Shown: positions 44,906-53,942, numbered from the stretch's first letter. The stretch is DNA of 64,000 nt from Natronobacterium texcoconense (GCF_900104065.1 NZ_FNLC01000007.1:1-64000), one strand, 5' to 3'. Translations and numbers: made by a program. Notes: generated by a model from the letters alone, not told the origin.

Positions 44906-45025
44906 GCCGGACTGCTGGCTCTATACTCATGTAGGTTTCTGGTGGCATACTGAATAGAGAGCGCGAACGATGGACGAGATCCGGCTCGATTGAGCCTACT
45001 CCAGAAGAGAAGGGATTTACAACTT
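44906..45025. other. Left edge of an AT-rich islet
   Basis: Base composition drops sharply after the phosphate permease stop and stays low to about 45780. This first part holds no convincing coding frame. It may be non-coding flank brought in together with the two small membrane genes. Confidence 0.45.
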
Positions 45026-45418
45026 CTAATTATCGGCATATGCTTTGAAGCCACTGTACACTGCGCTGAGGCCAAAAAAGATACTTAGAATGAGCTGAAC
45101 GCCTGTTGGCTCTAATAGGTATCCAACACCGATCACAGCTGCTGTGGATGCAAAGAGGACACTCGCTAGTTGCAGTTGATCTAAATAATTAGTAGCAATA
45201 GCTAATATAACGATTGGGACTATTATATATACTGCAAACGCAGGGGTTGCTACGACGGCCTCAATACCTTCCTCAAGGAAAATCCTATAATGTGAATGGG
45301 CCTGCAACAACAGAACGATTCCAAGGCCGACTACTGAGACCACTTTCACAGGATTATTGAGAACGCTTTTCATCCTACGGAGCGGGCCTGATATGGATGT
45401 CAATTGTAATAATTTCAT
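45026..45418 (-). CDS. AT-rich small membrane protein
   Basis: About 130 residues if translation starts at MKLLQLTS (45418). ATGs at 45481 and 45373 are other options. Four predicted helices follow KSVLNNPVKVVSVVGLGIVL, ending FGLSAVYSGFKAYADN. Codon use is AT-rich, unlike neighbouring genes, suggesting recent acquisition. No family was recognised. Confidence 0.65.
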   Translation of the reverse strand: MKLLQLTSISGPLRRMKSVLNNPVKVVSVVGLGIVLLLQAHSHYRIFLEEGIEAVVATPAFAVYIIVPIVILAIATNYLDQLQLASVLFASTAAVIGVGYLLEPTGVQLILSIFFGLSAVYSGFKAYADN

Positions 45419-45540
45419 CCAGCTATTCAGGTATTGTGGTAAGCATATTATAAACATTTTACATACTTTTACAATCCTCATTTACGACGATAGTGACCGG
45501 CCAGCCGGGAAATTTCCGTGACCACTGCAGTATCAGACCG

Positions 45541-45759
45541 TCATGTATCATCTTTTCCGCCAGACTGTTCGAGGTTCCACCTCCAGATGTACCATGCGGG
45601 GACCCCGATAATGAGGAGAGAACTCACAACGAGAACGAGTTCTGCGACCGTGTCCATAAAGATACAACTACTGGCTATCCATAGCATCTTCAACTCTTGG
45701 GGACTCAGTCGCTTTTCAATCCGCTTGCTAACAAGGTCATCACCCGAAACTGGCAGCAA
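45541..45759 (-). CDS. AT-rich single-pass membrane protein
   Basis: A 72-residue protein with a basic N-terminal region (SKRIEKRLSPQELKML) and one or two helices (about 27-55), ending WNLEQSGGKDDT. It resembles small short-C-terminal-domain or phage-like membrane proteins only in general layout. It shares the low GC of the neighbouring gene, 59 bases or more away, on the same strand. Confidence 0.55.
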   Translation of the reverse strand: MLPVSGDDLVSKRIEKRLSPQELKMLWIASSCIFMDTVAELVLVVSSLLIIGVPAWYIWRWNLEQSGGKDDT

Positions 45760-45919
45760 TCCGCTGAGCAGTATATACGGGTCGTGGAGCCTCGAGGGAC
45801 CAGGCCTACTGTGACCGTTTTCGGCGCACCGACAGAACTGCTCGAGGAGACCCCGCCAAACCGTTCAGCAGACCGTGCGAGACCGAACGGACTTTATTCG
45901 ACGGGTAGCGATTTTACGT

Positions 45920-46675
45920 ATGGACGAGGACGCGGCTCCACCCGTCGATCCCGACGACCCCGAAACGATCCAGTGGCGACGCGACGCATCGACGTCTCGA
46001 ACCGTTCGTCTCCTCTGGTCGCTCGGCGTCGGCACCTTCTTCGCTGCGATCACCACCATCGTCTTCTGGCGACTGTACGATTTCGCCGGTCAGATCAGCG
46101 GTCTCGCGGAGTCGATCGTTCTTGCATCGATCGCCGCCCTCGTCGTGACCGTCCTCGTACTCGCGGTTTCCAGCAACTCCGAACGGCGACTCGAGCGACT
46201 CGTCGAGTTACTCCCACTGCCCGTGGGTTCGCCGTCCGATCGTGGGCTGTCGCGAGCGATCGACGCTGCCGTGGGAACGGTCGTGATGGGTGCCGTCATC
46301 GTGATCCTGATGGGGACCGGTCGGTTCGTCGCCCAGAGCGGTATCGAGTTCGGTGGTGGGATCGGTGTCGGCCTCTTTACGGGTCTGGCCGCACTGACGA
46401 TCCCGATCGCACTCGTCGCGCTCGTGCTGGCCTCGTTCCTTCGCTCCGTCGGTGCGGTCGATCGAGACGACGGCACGATCTACCTCTACGATCCCGACCA
46501 CCGGGTCGACCTCGAGGTAATCGACGACATCTCGGTCCGAGAAGTCGGCGACGCTGCCGTTCTGAAACTCAGTTACCGTCAGCCGGACGGCCAGTACGTC
46601 GCCGGTCCGCGACGGATCGCCGTCCCACCGTCGGTGGCCGACGAAATTCTCCAGTTGCTCGAGACTCGGCCGTAA
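45920..46675 (+). CDS. Haloarchaeal multi-pass membrane protein of unknown function
   Basis: A 251-residue protein with four helices (about 27-50, 58-78, 108-130 and 140-165) and a soluble C-terminal domain from about 175 with VDRDDGTIYLYDPDHRVDLEV. No family was recognised. The ATG at 45920 follows ACTTTATTCG about 30 bases upstream, a good leaderless arrangement. It ends 3 bases before the stop of the convergent CNNM gene. Confidence 0.75.
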   Translation: MDEDAAPPVDPDDPETIQWRRDASTSRTVRLLWSLGVGTFFAAITTIVFWRLYDFAGQISGLAESIVLASIAALVVTVLVLAVSSNSERRLERLVELLPLPVGSPSDRGLSRAIDAAVGTVVMGAVIVILMGTGRFVAQSGIEFGGGIGVGLFTGLAALTIPIALVALVLASFLRSVGAVDRDDGTIYLYDPDHRVDLEVIDDISVREVGDAAVLKLSYRQPDGQYVAGPRRIAVPPSVADEILQLLETRP

Positions 46676-46678
46676 CTG

Positions 46679-48136
46679 CTACTCCGACGTCCTGTCGGCG
46701 ACGTTGCCGGTGTTTGCTTCTTCGTCGGTTCCGTTTCCTTCGTCGTCGGGGTCGGTATCTTCGGCCGCCTCCGCTTTTTCCAGTTTTCGCAGCCGTGCTT
46801 TCATGATCCGGGTATTCTCGACGTCTTCGACGGTGATCCGGACGCCGTCGTAGGTGATCTCCTCGCCCTCTTCGACCAGTCGGCCCGCGCGGTTGAAGAT
46901 GAAGCCAGCGATGGTCTCGAACTCCTCGCCCTCGGGGAGTTCGATCTCGAGTGCCTCGTTGACTTCCTCGATGTTGACCTCGCCACGGACCATCACGGTT
47001 CGCTCGTCGAGCTCTTCGATCGGCTCGTCCTCGCCGGACTTGAGGATCTCGCCGACGATCTCTTCGATCATGTCCTCGACAGTCACTAACCCTTCGGTGG
47101 TACCGAACTCGTCGATGACGATCGCCATGTGCATCCGGTTTTCCCGCATCTCGGTCAACAGTTCGTCGACGTTCTTCGACTCGGGGACGTGCAGGGTCGG
47201 CTGGATGAGATCGGCGAGTTCAAGTTCGTCGTCTTCGGTTTCGCCGTAGTTGAGATCTCGGACGAGGTCGCGGATGTGGACGGTGCCGAGGACGTTGTCG
47301 AGACTCCCTTCGTAGACGGGCAGTCGGGCGTGGCCGCTCTGGATGCAGGTCTCGATCGCCTCGTCGATGTCGGCTTCTTTCGACATCGCCGTCATGTCGA
47401 GACGTGGCGTCATCACCTCCTTGACGATCGTGTTGTTGAACTGGAGGATTCGCTTCAGCATCTCGTGTTCTTCCTCTTTCAGGACGCCCTCGCGCTCGCC
47501 GGATTCGATCATCTCCTGGAGTTCGTCGCGGGTGACGTACGGCGACTCGATCGCACCGGTCGAGCCGGTGAGTCTGTTGACCTGCCGGGTCAGGTAGTCG
47601 AAGAGGACGATCAGCGGGAACAGGAAGTACTCCGTGGCCTTCAGCGGTTTCGCGATTCGGCGCGCCCACGATTCCGTGTTCTCGACCGCGTAGGACTTCG
47701 GGACGCTCTCACCGAACAGGAGAACGACCGCCGTGATCCCGATGGTCGCGAGGAAGACGGCGACCAGTCCGCCGAAGTAGAGCCCGAGCAACGCGGTCGC
47801 GATCGAAGACATCGCGATGTTGACGATGTTGTTCCCGACGAGGATCGTCACCAGCAATCTGTGGGGGTCGTCTTTCAGCTCCTTCGCGAGTTCGGCTCCC
47901 TCGAGGTCGTCCTCGACCATCCCCTCGAGGCGGTGTTTCGGCAGGTTGAACATGGCGATCTCCGAGGAAGAGAAGAAACCGGAGAGCACGATGAGTACGA
48001 CTACCGCGAGGGTTCCGAGGATCGCCACCGTCGACTGGTCGATCATGTAGTCGACAACCGGCACCTGATACGGGTCGGCCGTGAGGACGGCCGACACCTC
48101 GTACGCGGCGAGCACGAACTCGAGGGAGAGAGACAT
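46679..48136 (-). CDS. CNNM/CorC (HlyC) membrane protein with CBS domains
   Basis: A 485-residue protein. The DUF21 membrane domain (about 30-190) includes SGFFSSSEIAMFNLPKHRLE and GESVPKSYAVEN. A CBS pair follows (MTPRLDMTAM near 245, then GLVTVEDMIEEIVGEI), then a CorC_HlyC domain, and an acidic disordered tail. Relatives are magnesium or cobalt efflux or regulatory proteins. The old hemolysin name has no support in archaea. Confidence 0.92.
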   Translation of the reverse strand: MSLSLEFVLAAYEVSAVLTADPYQVPVVDYMIDQSTVAILGTLAVVVLIVLSGFFSSSEIAMFNLPKHRLEGMVEDDLEGAELAKELKDDPHRLLVTILVGNNIVNIAMSSIATALLGLYFGGLVAVFLATIGITAVVLLFGESVPKSYAVENTESWARRIAKPLKATEYFLFPLIVLFDYLTRQVNRLTGSTGAIESPYVTRDELQEMIESGEREGVLKEEEHEMLKRILQFNNTIVKEVMTPRLDMTAMSKEADIDEAIETCIQSGHARLPVYEGSLDNVLGTVHIRDLVRDLNYGETEDDELELADLIQPTLHVPESKNVDELLTEMRENRMHMAIVIDEFGTTEGLVTVEDMIEEIVGEILKSGEDEPIEELDERTVMVRGEVNIEEVNEALEIELPEGEEFETIAGFIFNRAGRLVEEGEEITYDGVRITVEDVENTRIMKARLRKLEKAEAAEDTDPDDEGNGTDEEANTGNVADRTSE

Positions 48137-48244
48137 CGATGTCTGCTCTTGGCGCCCGACCGGTTAACAGTTTACCATTTTCCCGATGTATGGCCCGAGA
48201 CGAGGACCCACACGCTTACCCGGCTGTCTTCACTATCACCGTGT

Positions 48245-48544
48245 ATGAGCGACCACGACCAACAGATCACGTTCTACCGACTGCAGGGCTGTCCGTACTG
48301 CGAACGCGTCGCTCGGCTGCTCCAGGAGTACGACCTCGACTACCAGTCGCGGTTCGTCGAGCCGATGCACTCGGATCGAAACGTCGTCAAACGCGTCGCC
48401 GGCGTCCGGACGGTGCCGGTGATCGTCGACCACGACACTGGCGTGACGATGGCCGAGAGCGCCAATATCGTCGACTACCTCGAGTCGACGTACGGCTCGG
48501 AGGCTCCCGCAGCCGAAACCGCCGCCGCCGGAGGTGACGCCTGA
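48245..48544 (+). CDS. Glutaredoxin-like thioredoxin-fold protein
   Basis: A 99-residue thioredoxin-fold protein with the redox motif GCPYC (C16 and C19), the cis-proline in RTVPVIVD and the GST-N-terminal-like ending MAESANIVDYLESTYG. It probably acts as a thiol reductant, perhaps using gamma-glutamylcysteine, the main haloarchaeal thiol. Its TGA overlaps the next ATG (TGATG), so it is co-translated with a peroxiredoxin-fold protein. Confidence 0.9.
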   Translation: MSDHDQQITFYRLQGCPYCERVARLLQEYDLDYQSRFVEPMHSDRNVVKRVAGVRTVPVIVDHDTGVTMAESANIVDYLESTYGSEAPAAETAAAGGDA

Positions 48545-49056
48545 TGCCGGAGTTCGAGGTCGTCTCGCTCGAGTCGACGGAGCATCCCGAAGCTGGCGAT
48601 GAGGCTCTCGAGTTCACCCGTCCGCTGGTCACCGACGAGTACTGGGAGGACGTCTCTGTGTCCGACCTCGTCGCTGACACCGGGAAAACGATCCTCGTCT
48701 TTACCCCCATGGCGGGCTCGTTCCTCGCGAAGTACGTCTGGGACGAACTCACCGAACGCGGCTGGGACGAGGCCGACGCCCGCGTCGTCGGTATCACTGC
48801 CGCCAACCCCTACGGAGTCAAGCGATTCCTCGAGGACAACGACGTTCCGTTCGAGTTCTTCGCGGATCCGGGTAACGAGGTCGCAGAGAAGTACGGTTTC
48901 GCCCACGACCTGGACGGGATGGCCGGCGTCAGCGAACCTCGACTCGCGTTCGTCGCACTCGATGCGGACCTGACCGTCGAAACGACGTGGGTCGCCGCGG
49001 AGTGGCCCGAGTTTCCCGACTACGACGACCTGGAGTCGGAACTCGGTCTCGCGTAA
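48544..49056 (+). CDS. Peroxiredoxin-fold (AhpC/TSA-like) protein without cysteines
   Basis: A 170-residue protein with the redoxin layout: ILVFTPMAGSFLAKYVWDEL in place of the usual catalytic helix, then ADARVVGITAANPYGVKRFL and VPFEFFADPGNEVAEKYGF. I find no cysteine anywhere in the sequence, so the peroxidatic residue is missing and ordinary peroxidase chemistry is excluded. Coupled translation with the CPYC glutaredoxin-like gene suggests a binding or scaffold role for that partner. Confidence 0.85.
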   Translation: MPEFEVVSLESTEHPEAGDEALEFTRPLVTDEYWEDVSVSDLVADTGKTILVFTPMAGSFLAKYVWDELTERGWDEADARVVGITAANPYGVKRFLEDNDVPFEFFADPGNEVAEKYGFAHDLDGMAGVSEPRLAFVALDADLTVETTWVAAEWPEFPDYDDLESELGLA

Positions 49057-49104
49057 CCGTACAGACGATACCTTTTTCCTCGCGTTGGGCCGAGTTCGAC
49101 CCGA

Positions 49105-49689
49105 ATGAGCGAGATAGACCGTGCGGCGTCGGCGATCGAATCGGGAGACCTGGTCGTCTACCCAACCGAGACCGTCTACGGGCTCGCAGCCGACGCGCTC
49201 GAGGCCGACGCGGTCGAACGGGTGTTCGAGGCGAAAGAGCGAGATCGGTCGAACCCGATCTCCTTTGCAGTGCCGTCGGTTCCTTCGGCGCTCCAGCACG
49301 TCCGCGCGACCGAACGCGAGCGCCAGTTCATGGCGACGTTTCTCCCCGGTCCCGTGACGGTGCTGTGTCGTCGACGCGATGCCGTTCCGGACGTTCTCAC
49401 CGCTGGAAACGACCGGGTTGGCGTCCGCGTCCCCGATCACGACCTCGCGCTGGCACTCTGTGAGCGGGCCGGCACGCCGATCACGTCGACCAGCGCGAAC
49501 GTCAGCGGCCGGGAGAGCGCCCGGACGCTCGAGGAAGTCGACCCCGAAATCCGCGAGGAAGCCACAGTCGCGCTAGACGGCGGACGGACCGAGGGTACAG
49601 AGAGCACCGTCGTCGACGTCTCGACGGAGACGATCCACCGCCGTGGAGCGATGGCCGACGAGATCGAGGAGTGGCTCGCGGCCCACTGA
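49105..49689 (+). CDS. Threonylcarbamoyl-AMP synthase (Sua5/YciO/YrdC)
   Basis: A 194-residue YrdC-domain enzyme that makes threonylcarbamoyl-AMP for the t6A37 modification of tRNA. Recognisable: VYPTETVYGLAADALE, KERDRSNPISFAV, the GPVT motif in LPGPVTVLC, and TPITSTSANVSG. It lacks the C-terminal Sua5 domain, so it is the short YrdC-type. The start ATG follows CCTTTTTCC at about -30. Confidence 0.93.
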   Translation: MSEIDRAASAIESGDLVVYPTETVYGLAADALEADAVERVFEAKERDRSNPISFAVPSVPSALQHVRATERERQFMATFLPGPVTVLCRRRDAVPDVLTAGNDRVGVRVPDHDLALALCERAGTPITSTSANVSGRESARTLEEVDPEIREEATVALDGGRTEGTESTVVDVSTETIHRRGAMADEIEEWLAAH

Positions 49690-49740
49690 GAACGAGAAAT
49701 TGCGACATCCGGACGACGTACCCTCTACCGACGAAAATTT

Positions 49741-50103
49741 TCAGTCTGCCGCCTGCTCACGGTCCGTCGTGGACGGTCCCGAACTGTCGATTGCAGTCGT
49801 CACGAGATCGTGGCCCTGCCGCGCCAGGGAACGGACGAATTGCAGGATGTTCTTCGGACCGGTCTGTGGTCCCGGCGCCCGGTAGAAGGCGATCAGCGAC
49901 CACATCACCGCTACGCCGAGCGACCCCAGCGCCGAGAACGTCATTCCCATCGTCGCGTAGGTAAACGAGTAGACGCTCCCGATCGTCATCGAGGGAACGC
50001 TCGAGCCGAGTGGCACTCGTGCGTTCGTGTCCCGGACCGTCGGTGCGAGGAACGTGATCGAGAGGACGCTTCCAGCGAGGAAGACGAAATCTTGCCACAT
50101 CAT
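49741..50103 (-). CDS. Small haloarchaeal membrane protein (MWQDFVF family), copy 2
   Basis: A 120-residue paralog of the protein at 21510-21872, with the same length and layout of three helices and a polar tail. It reads MMWQDFVFLAGSVLSITFLAP at the N-terminus, two ATGs in a row. The tail differs fully (LARQGHDLVTTAIDSSGPST). The operator-like palindrome before it matches that of copy 1. Confidence 0.85.
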   Translation of the reverse strand: MMWQDFVFLAGSVLSITFLAPTVRDTNARVPLGSSVPSMTIGSVYSFTYATMGMTFSALGSLGVAVMWSLIAFYRAPGPQTGPKNILQFVRSLARQGHDLVTTAIDSSGPSTTDREQAAD

Positions 50104-50115
50104 CAGTGGATCTTC

Positions 50116-50133
50116 TTACTCAGTCCCGAGTAA
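50116..50133. promoter_or_regulatory. TTACTC-N6-GAGTAA palindrome before copy 2 of the MWQDFVF family
   Basis: A perfect 6-bp inverted repeat with a 6-base spacer begins 12 bases upstream of the start codon at 50103. The same motif, with one mismatch and the same spacing, precedes the paralog at 21510. Confidence 0.55.
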
Positions 50134-50257
50134 AAGTCTCTCGGTATCAGGGCGGATCGACACCAAAACGACCGTATTCCTGTCTTTCAGGGCCTGATAA
50201 CGGTATCTAACTATTACCAGTTCATCGTCTGATCGATGTGCCGACCGATACAAATAC

Positions 50258-50941
50258 TCAGCCCAGCCCCAGCAACGATCGCAACGTCCGCGTCCGAACT
50301 CCACACTCGCCGGCGAACTCACAGGAGTCACACTTCGAACGGTTGTCGGTGCGAGGCGGCGGCCCGTCCAGTTCTCGTACCGTTCTCAGGGCCCGCCGGT
50401 AACGGGCCTTCCGGCGCGTCGTCAACTCGAGCGAGCGGATCTCCCCGTAGGCCGGGTACTCGAGCCAGACCCGGTCGATCGACGTCTCGTGCTCCCAGGA
50501 GAGGGCCTTCGCCGCGGCGACGGCCTGAACCGACTGGGAGCCCCAGACGCCTCGCTCCGGTGGCTTGCCGGCCGAGATCAGTGCCGGTTCGACCGGCCCC
50601 GAGAGTACTTTGTGGACGACGCCGCGACAGTCACGGCCCGTGGCGACGACGTTTCTGTCCTCAGGATTTCGGAGGCGTACCCACTGCTCGTTCGCGACGA
50701 GTCGATCCCGAGTCGTTTCGAGACGGTCGCGATACTCGACGGGCGAGATAGCGATCGGTTCCGCCTCCAGATGGCCGGCCGGTAACGCGAGCAGTTCCTC
50801 GTACCTCGCCGAAAGTGCCCTGATCTGCTCGACTTTCGGTGGGGGGTCCGGATCGTCGTCTCGAGTCTGCCGGTAGTAACACTTCCGTGCACAGTAGGCA
50901 GCGGTCCGGAGGTCGCTGAACGAAACGTGCGATCGAGACAC
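50258..50941 (-). CDS. Stand-alone Cas4-like (DUF83) nuclease-fold protein
   Basis: About 227 residues. The N-terminal FSDLRTAAYCARKCYYRQ and C-terminal KCDSCEFAGECGVRT provide the four-cysteine iron-sulfur cluster expected of Cas4-like nucleases. The PD-(D/E)XK core is less obvious (WLEYPAYGEIRSLELTTRRK). No cas gene or repeat array is present in the window, so a repair or other housekeeping role is more likely than CRISPR adaptation. The start is uncertain: GTGs at 50941 and 50926, or a longer frame to 50968. Confidence 0.8.
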   Translation of the reverse strand: MSRSHVSFSDLRTAAYCARKCYYRQTRDDDPDPPPKVEQIRALSARYEELLALPAGHLEAEPIAISPVEYRDRLETTRDRLVANEQWVRLRNPEDRNVVATGRDCRGVVHKVLSGPVEPALISAGKPPERGVWGSQSVQAVAAAKALSWEHETSIDRVWLEYPAYGEIRSLELTTRRKARYRRALRTVRELDGPPPRTDNRSKCDSCEFAGECGVRTRTLRSLLGLG

Positions 50942-50988
50942 GCCTCTCCTGGCCGTGGCTTCCCACAAAAACCCGCGGACAGGCGCGT

Positions 50989-51579
50989 TCAGAAGTCGAC
51001 GTCGGTCTCCATCCCCTCGGTAGCGTCCTCGAGGCCGTCCTCGCGGACGTCCGAGGTCATCTGGGCGGAGAGTTCCGCGTCGGCGAGGATGCTGTCGAAC
51101 TCGTCGCGGTAGCGGTCGTTTGCCGTCCGGGACTGGTCTTCGGCTTTGGCGACGCGTCTGTACCGTCCGATATCGTCGGCGCTGACGTCGTACTCTTCGG
51201 CCAGCGTCTCGTCGTCTTCCTCACGACCGCGGATCGCCGCGAGGTCGACGTCGTCGGCGTCGTCGTCGCCGATCAGGTGCAACGACATGCGTGCTTCGAA
51301 GATTTCCTCCGTATCGACGCCGAGATCCGTAGCGATCTCCTCGTCGCTTTCGTCCTCGTAGAACGCTTTAGCGACCGCTACGAGCTGTTCGTCCGAGAGC
51401 TCCGTCTCGAACTCGTATCGCTCTCGCATCTGGGTTACGACGCTCTCGAGTCGCTCGTCGTCGGTTCGCTCGTCTCGCTCGAGGGAGCCCCGGTTGTTCT
51501 CCTGGGACTGGGTGACCGTCTCTTCGCCGTCGGTGACGTCCGTGAAGATATCCCGGAGTTCCTCGGTTTTTTCGTTCAT
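50989..51579 (-). CDS. Haloarchaeal acidic helical protein (possible conditioned-medium-induced protein 4)
   Basis: A 196-residue protein, very acidic, all-helical by inspection. It begins MNEKTEELRDIFTDVTDGEET. Two HTH-like helical repeats are visible: LVAVAKAFYEDESDEEIATDLG and DETLAEEYDVSADDIGRYRR, each like a short sigma-type HTH. The start resembles the haloarchaeal family annotated conditioned medium-induced protein 4, of unknown function. That name is from memory and unverified. Confidence 0.75.
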   Translation of the reverse strand: MNEKTEELRDIFTDVTDGEETVTQSQENNRGSLERDERTDDERLESVVTQMRERYEFETELSDEQLVAVAKAFYEDESDEEIATDLGVDTEEIFEARMSLHLIGDDDADDVDLAAIRGREEDDETLAEEYDVSADDIGRYRRVAKAEDQSRTANDRYRDEFDSILADAELSAQMTSDVREDGLEDATEGMETDVDF

Positions 51580-51755
51580 GGGTGGACACTCCCGACGGGT
51601 GGCTATATAAGCCTGTTGCCAGATAACGTGGGCGCGTTACCGGTCGACAATCGGAATAAACGAAAGAATAGTTTATTATTTCCGCAAGACGGCGTTGGGG
51701 TACGTATCTGCTCGGTGGGGCAAGAATTAAGTCACGCCCCCGCCCGTGATTGAAC

Positions 51756-53942
51756 ATGAACGTCGTAGCCCAGTCGGACATCGCACGGGAGACCTACTGG
51801 GGGATTAGCGACACCGGATACGCGGTGTTCTATCTCCTGACGGTGATCACGCTCGCCGTGTTCGCCTACGGGGTTTACCTGCGATTCAGCCGGTACACAC
51901 AGGGGGATGACGACCCGTTCGCCCGGCTGAACGACCTTCCCAGTCGCATCGTCAGCGCGGCCAAGATCGTCCTCTCGAACGAGAAACAGTTCAACAGGGA
52001 TCTCTACGGCGGCCTGATGCACGCTTTCATCCTCTGGGGATTCCTGACGCTGTTTATCGCGACGCTGATCATCGGCTTCGAACAGTACGCCACCGACATG
52101 CTGCTCGGCCTGCAGTTCTGGGACGGAGACTTCTATCTCTCCTACCAGTTCATGGTCGACGCCATGGGGCTGCTGTTCGTCGTCGGAATCGGGATGGCGA
52201 TGTACCGGCGCTACTGGGTTCGTAACGAGCGCCTCTGGGATCGCCACACGTCTAACGAGGACGACATTTTCATCTGGACGCTGTTCCTGCTCGGCGTCGG
52301 CGGCTTCCTGCTCGAGGGCCTTCGTATCTACAGCGCCGGCATGCCCGACCACGAAATCGTCAGCTTCGTCGGCTACGGGCTCGCGATGGTTTTCGATGCC
52401 ACCGGACTGGCCGTCCTCGGACCGGAGCAGGCCGGACTCAACGGCGGCGGTCTGAACGCCGAGAACCTCCACTGGCTGGCGTGGTGGTCTCACTCGCTGA
52501 TCGCGTTCTTCTTCATCGCGTGGATCCCCTACGCCAAGCCGTTCCACATGCTCTCGTCGTTCGCGAACGTCGTCGTTCGCGACGAGAAAGCAGGTGCACG
52601 TCTGCCGAACGTCCCCTCCGACCTGGACGCAACCAACGCCGAATCCATCGACGACTTCACCTGGAAGGAAATCCTCGACCAGGACGCCTGTACCAAGTGT
52701 GGTCGCTGTTCGTCGGTCTGTCCCGCGAAAGCATCCGACCGGCCGCTCGACCCGCGTAACGTCATCCTCGATCTGAAGAAGTACCGCGAGGAACTCGACG
52801 CCGGCGGCGAGGAGAAGCCGATCATCGCCGACGGCGGCACCTCGGTGATCAACACCGAGACGATGGAGTCCTGTATGGCCTGTATGGCCTGCATGGACGC
52901 CTGCCCGGTCGAGATCGAACACCTCCAGTCCTTTACCCGGCTCAACCGCCAGATGACCGACCAGGGCGACGTCCCGCCGAGCATGCAGGACGTCTTCCAG
53001 AACGTCATGCAGAACGGCAACACCTTCGGCGACTCCCCACGCGACCGCGGCGACTGGGCCGACGACCTCGAGTTCGACGTCCCCGACGCCCGCGAAGAGG
53101 AAGTCGACTACCTCTGGTACGTCGGCGACTTCCCGAGCTACGACGAGCGCAACAAGCAGGTCGCCCGCTCGCTCGCGACCATCCTGAAGGAGGCCGACGT
53201 CAGCTTCGGCATCCTCTTCGACGACGAGAAGTACGACGGCAACGACATCCGCCGCGTCGGCGAGGAACTGCTGTACGTCGAACTCGCCGGCCACCACGTC
53301 GAGACCTGGGAGGACTGCGAGTTCGACAAGATCGTCTGTACGGACCCCCACTCCTACAACACGTTCGAGAACGAGTATCCGGAACTCAACTTCGACGAAT
53401 TCGCGGACGACCCGATGATGCCGTTCGAGTACGACGAGCAGTGGAACGAAGACGGCGAGATCGACGTCCTCCACTGGACCCAGGCCGTCGAGGAACTCGT
53501 CACCGAGGGCAAACTCGACCTGAACGGCGACGAACTCGACTACACCGTCACCTACCACGACCCATGTCACCTCGGCCGGTACAACGACGAGTACGAGGCC
53601 CCGCGTGAACTCATCCGCGCCACGGGCTGTGAACTCGACGAGATGCCCCGCAACCGCGACAACTCCTTCTGTTGCGGTGGCGGCGGTGGCGGCCTCTGGA
53701 TGGACTTCGAAGAAGAACCCAAGCCGAGCGAAGAACGGATTCGAGAGGCACTCGAGGACACCGACGCCGGTGCCGGCATCGAAAAGTTCGTCGTCGCCTG
53801 TCCGATGTGCATGACGATGTACGAGGACGGCCGCAAGACAGGCGGCTACGAGGACGAAATCGAAATCGTCGACGTCGCCGAACTGATCGTCGAGGCCATC
53901 GGCAAGGAAGAAGAAGCCGACCTCGAGGTCGCGGCGGACTAA
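51756..53942 (+). CDS. Membrane heterodisulfide-reductase-like iron-sulfur oxidoreductase
   Basis: A 728-residue fusion. Residues 1-280 form a NarI-like cytochrome b domain with five or six helices. A ferredoxin domain has CTKCGRCSSVCP and CMACMACMDACP (two 4Fe-4S sites). Two CCG domains follow, DPCHLGRY with CCGGGGGG being the clear one. Such proteins pass electrons between quinones and cytoplasmic donors, possibly in fatty-acid or lactate oxidation; the partner is not adjacent. The ATG at 51756 follows AAGAATTAAG at about -30, indicating a leaderless transcript. Confidence 0.9.
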   Translation: MNVVAQSDIARETYWGISDTGYAVFYLLTVITLAVFAYGVYLRFSRYTQGDDDPFARLNDLPSRIVSAAKIVLSNEKQFNRDLYGGLMHAFILWGFLTLFIATLIIGFEQYATDMLLGLQFWDGDFYLSYQFMVDAMGLLFVVGIGMAMYRRYWVRNERLWDRHTSNEDDIFIWTLFLLGVGGFLLEGLRIYSAGMPDHEIVSFVGYGLAMVFDATGLAVLGPEQAGLNGGGLNAENLHWLAWWSHSLIAFFFIAWIPYAKPFHMLSSFANVVVRDEKAGARLPNVPSDLDATNAESIDDFTWKEILDQDACTKCGRCSSVCPAKASDRPLDPRNVILDLKKYREELDAGGEEKPIIADGGTSVINTETMESCMACMACMDACPVEIEHLQSFTRLNRQMTDQGDVPPSMQDVFQNVMQNGNTFGDSPRDRGDWADDLEFDVPDAREEEVDYLWYVGDFPSYDERNKQVARSLATILKEADVSFGILFDDEKYDGNDIRRVGEELLYVELAGHHVETWEDCEFDKIVCTDPHSYNTFENEYPELNFDEFADDPMMPFEYDEQWNEDGEIDVLHWTQAVEELVTEGKLDLNGDELDYTVTYHDPCHLGRYNDEYEAPRELIRATGCELDEMPRNRDNSFCCGGGGGGLWMDFEEEPKPSEERIREALEDTDAGAGIEKFVVACPMCMTMYEDGRKTGGYEDEIEIVDVAELIVEAIGKEEEADLEVAAD

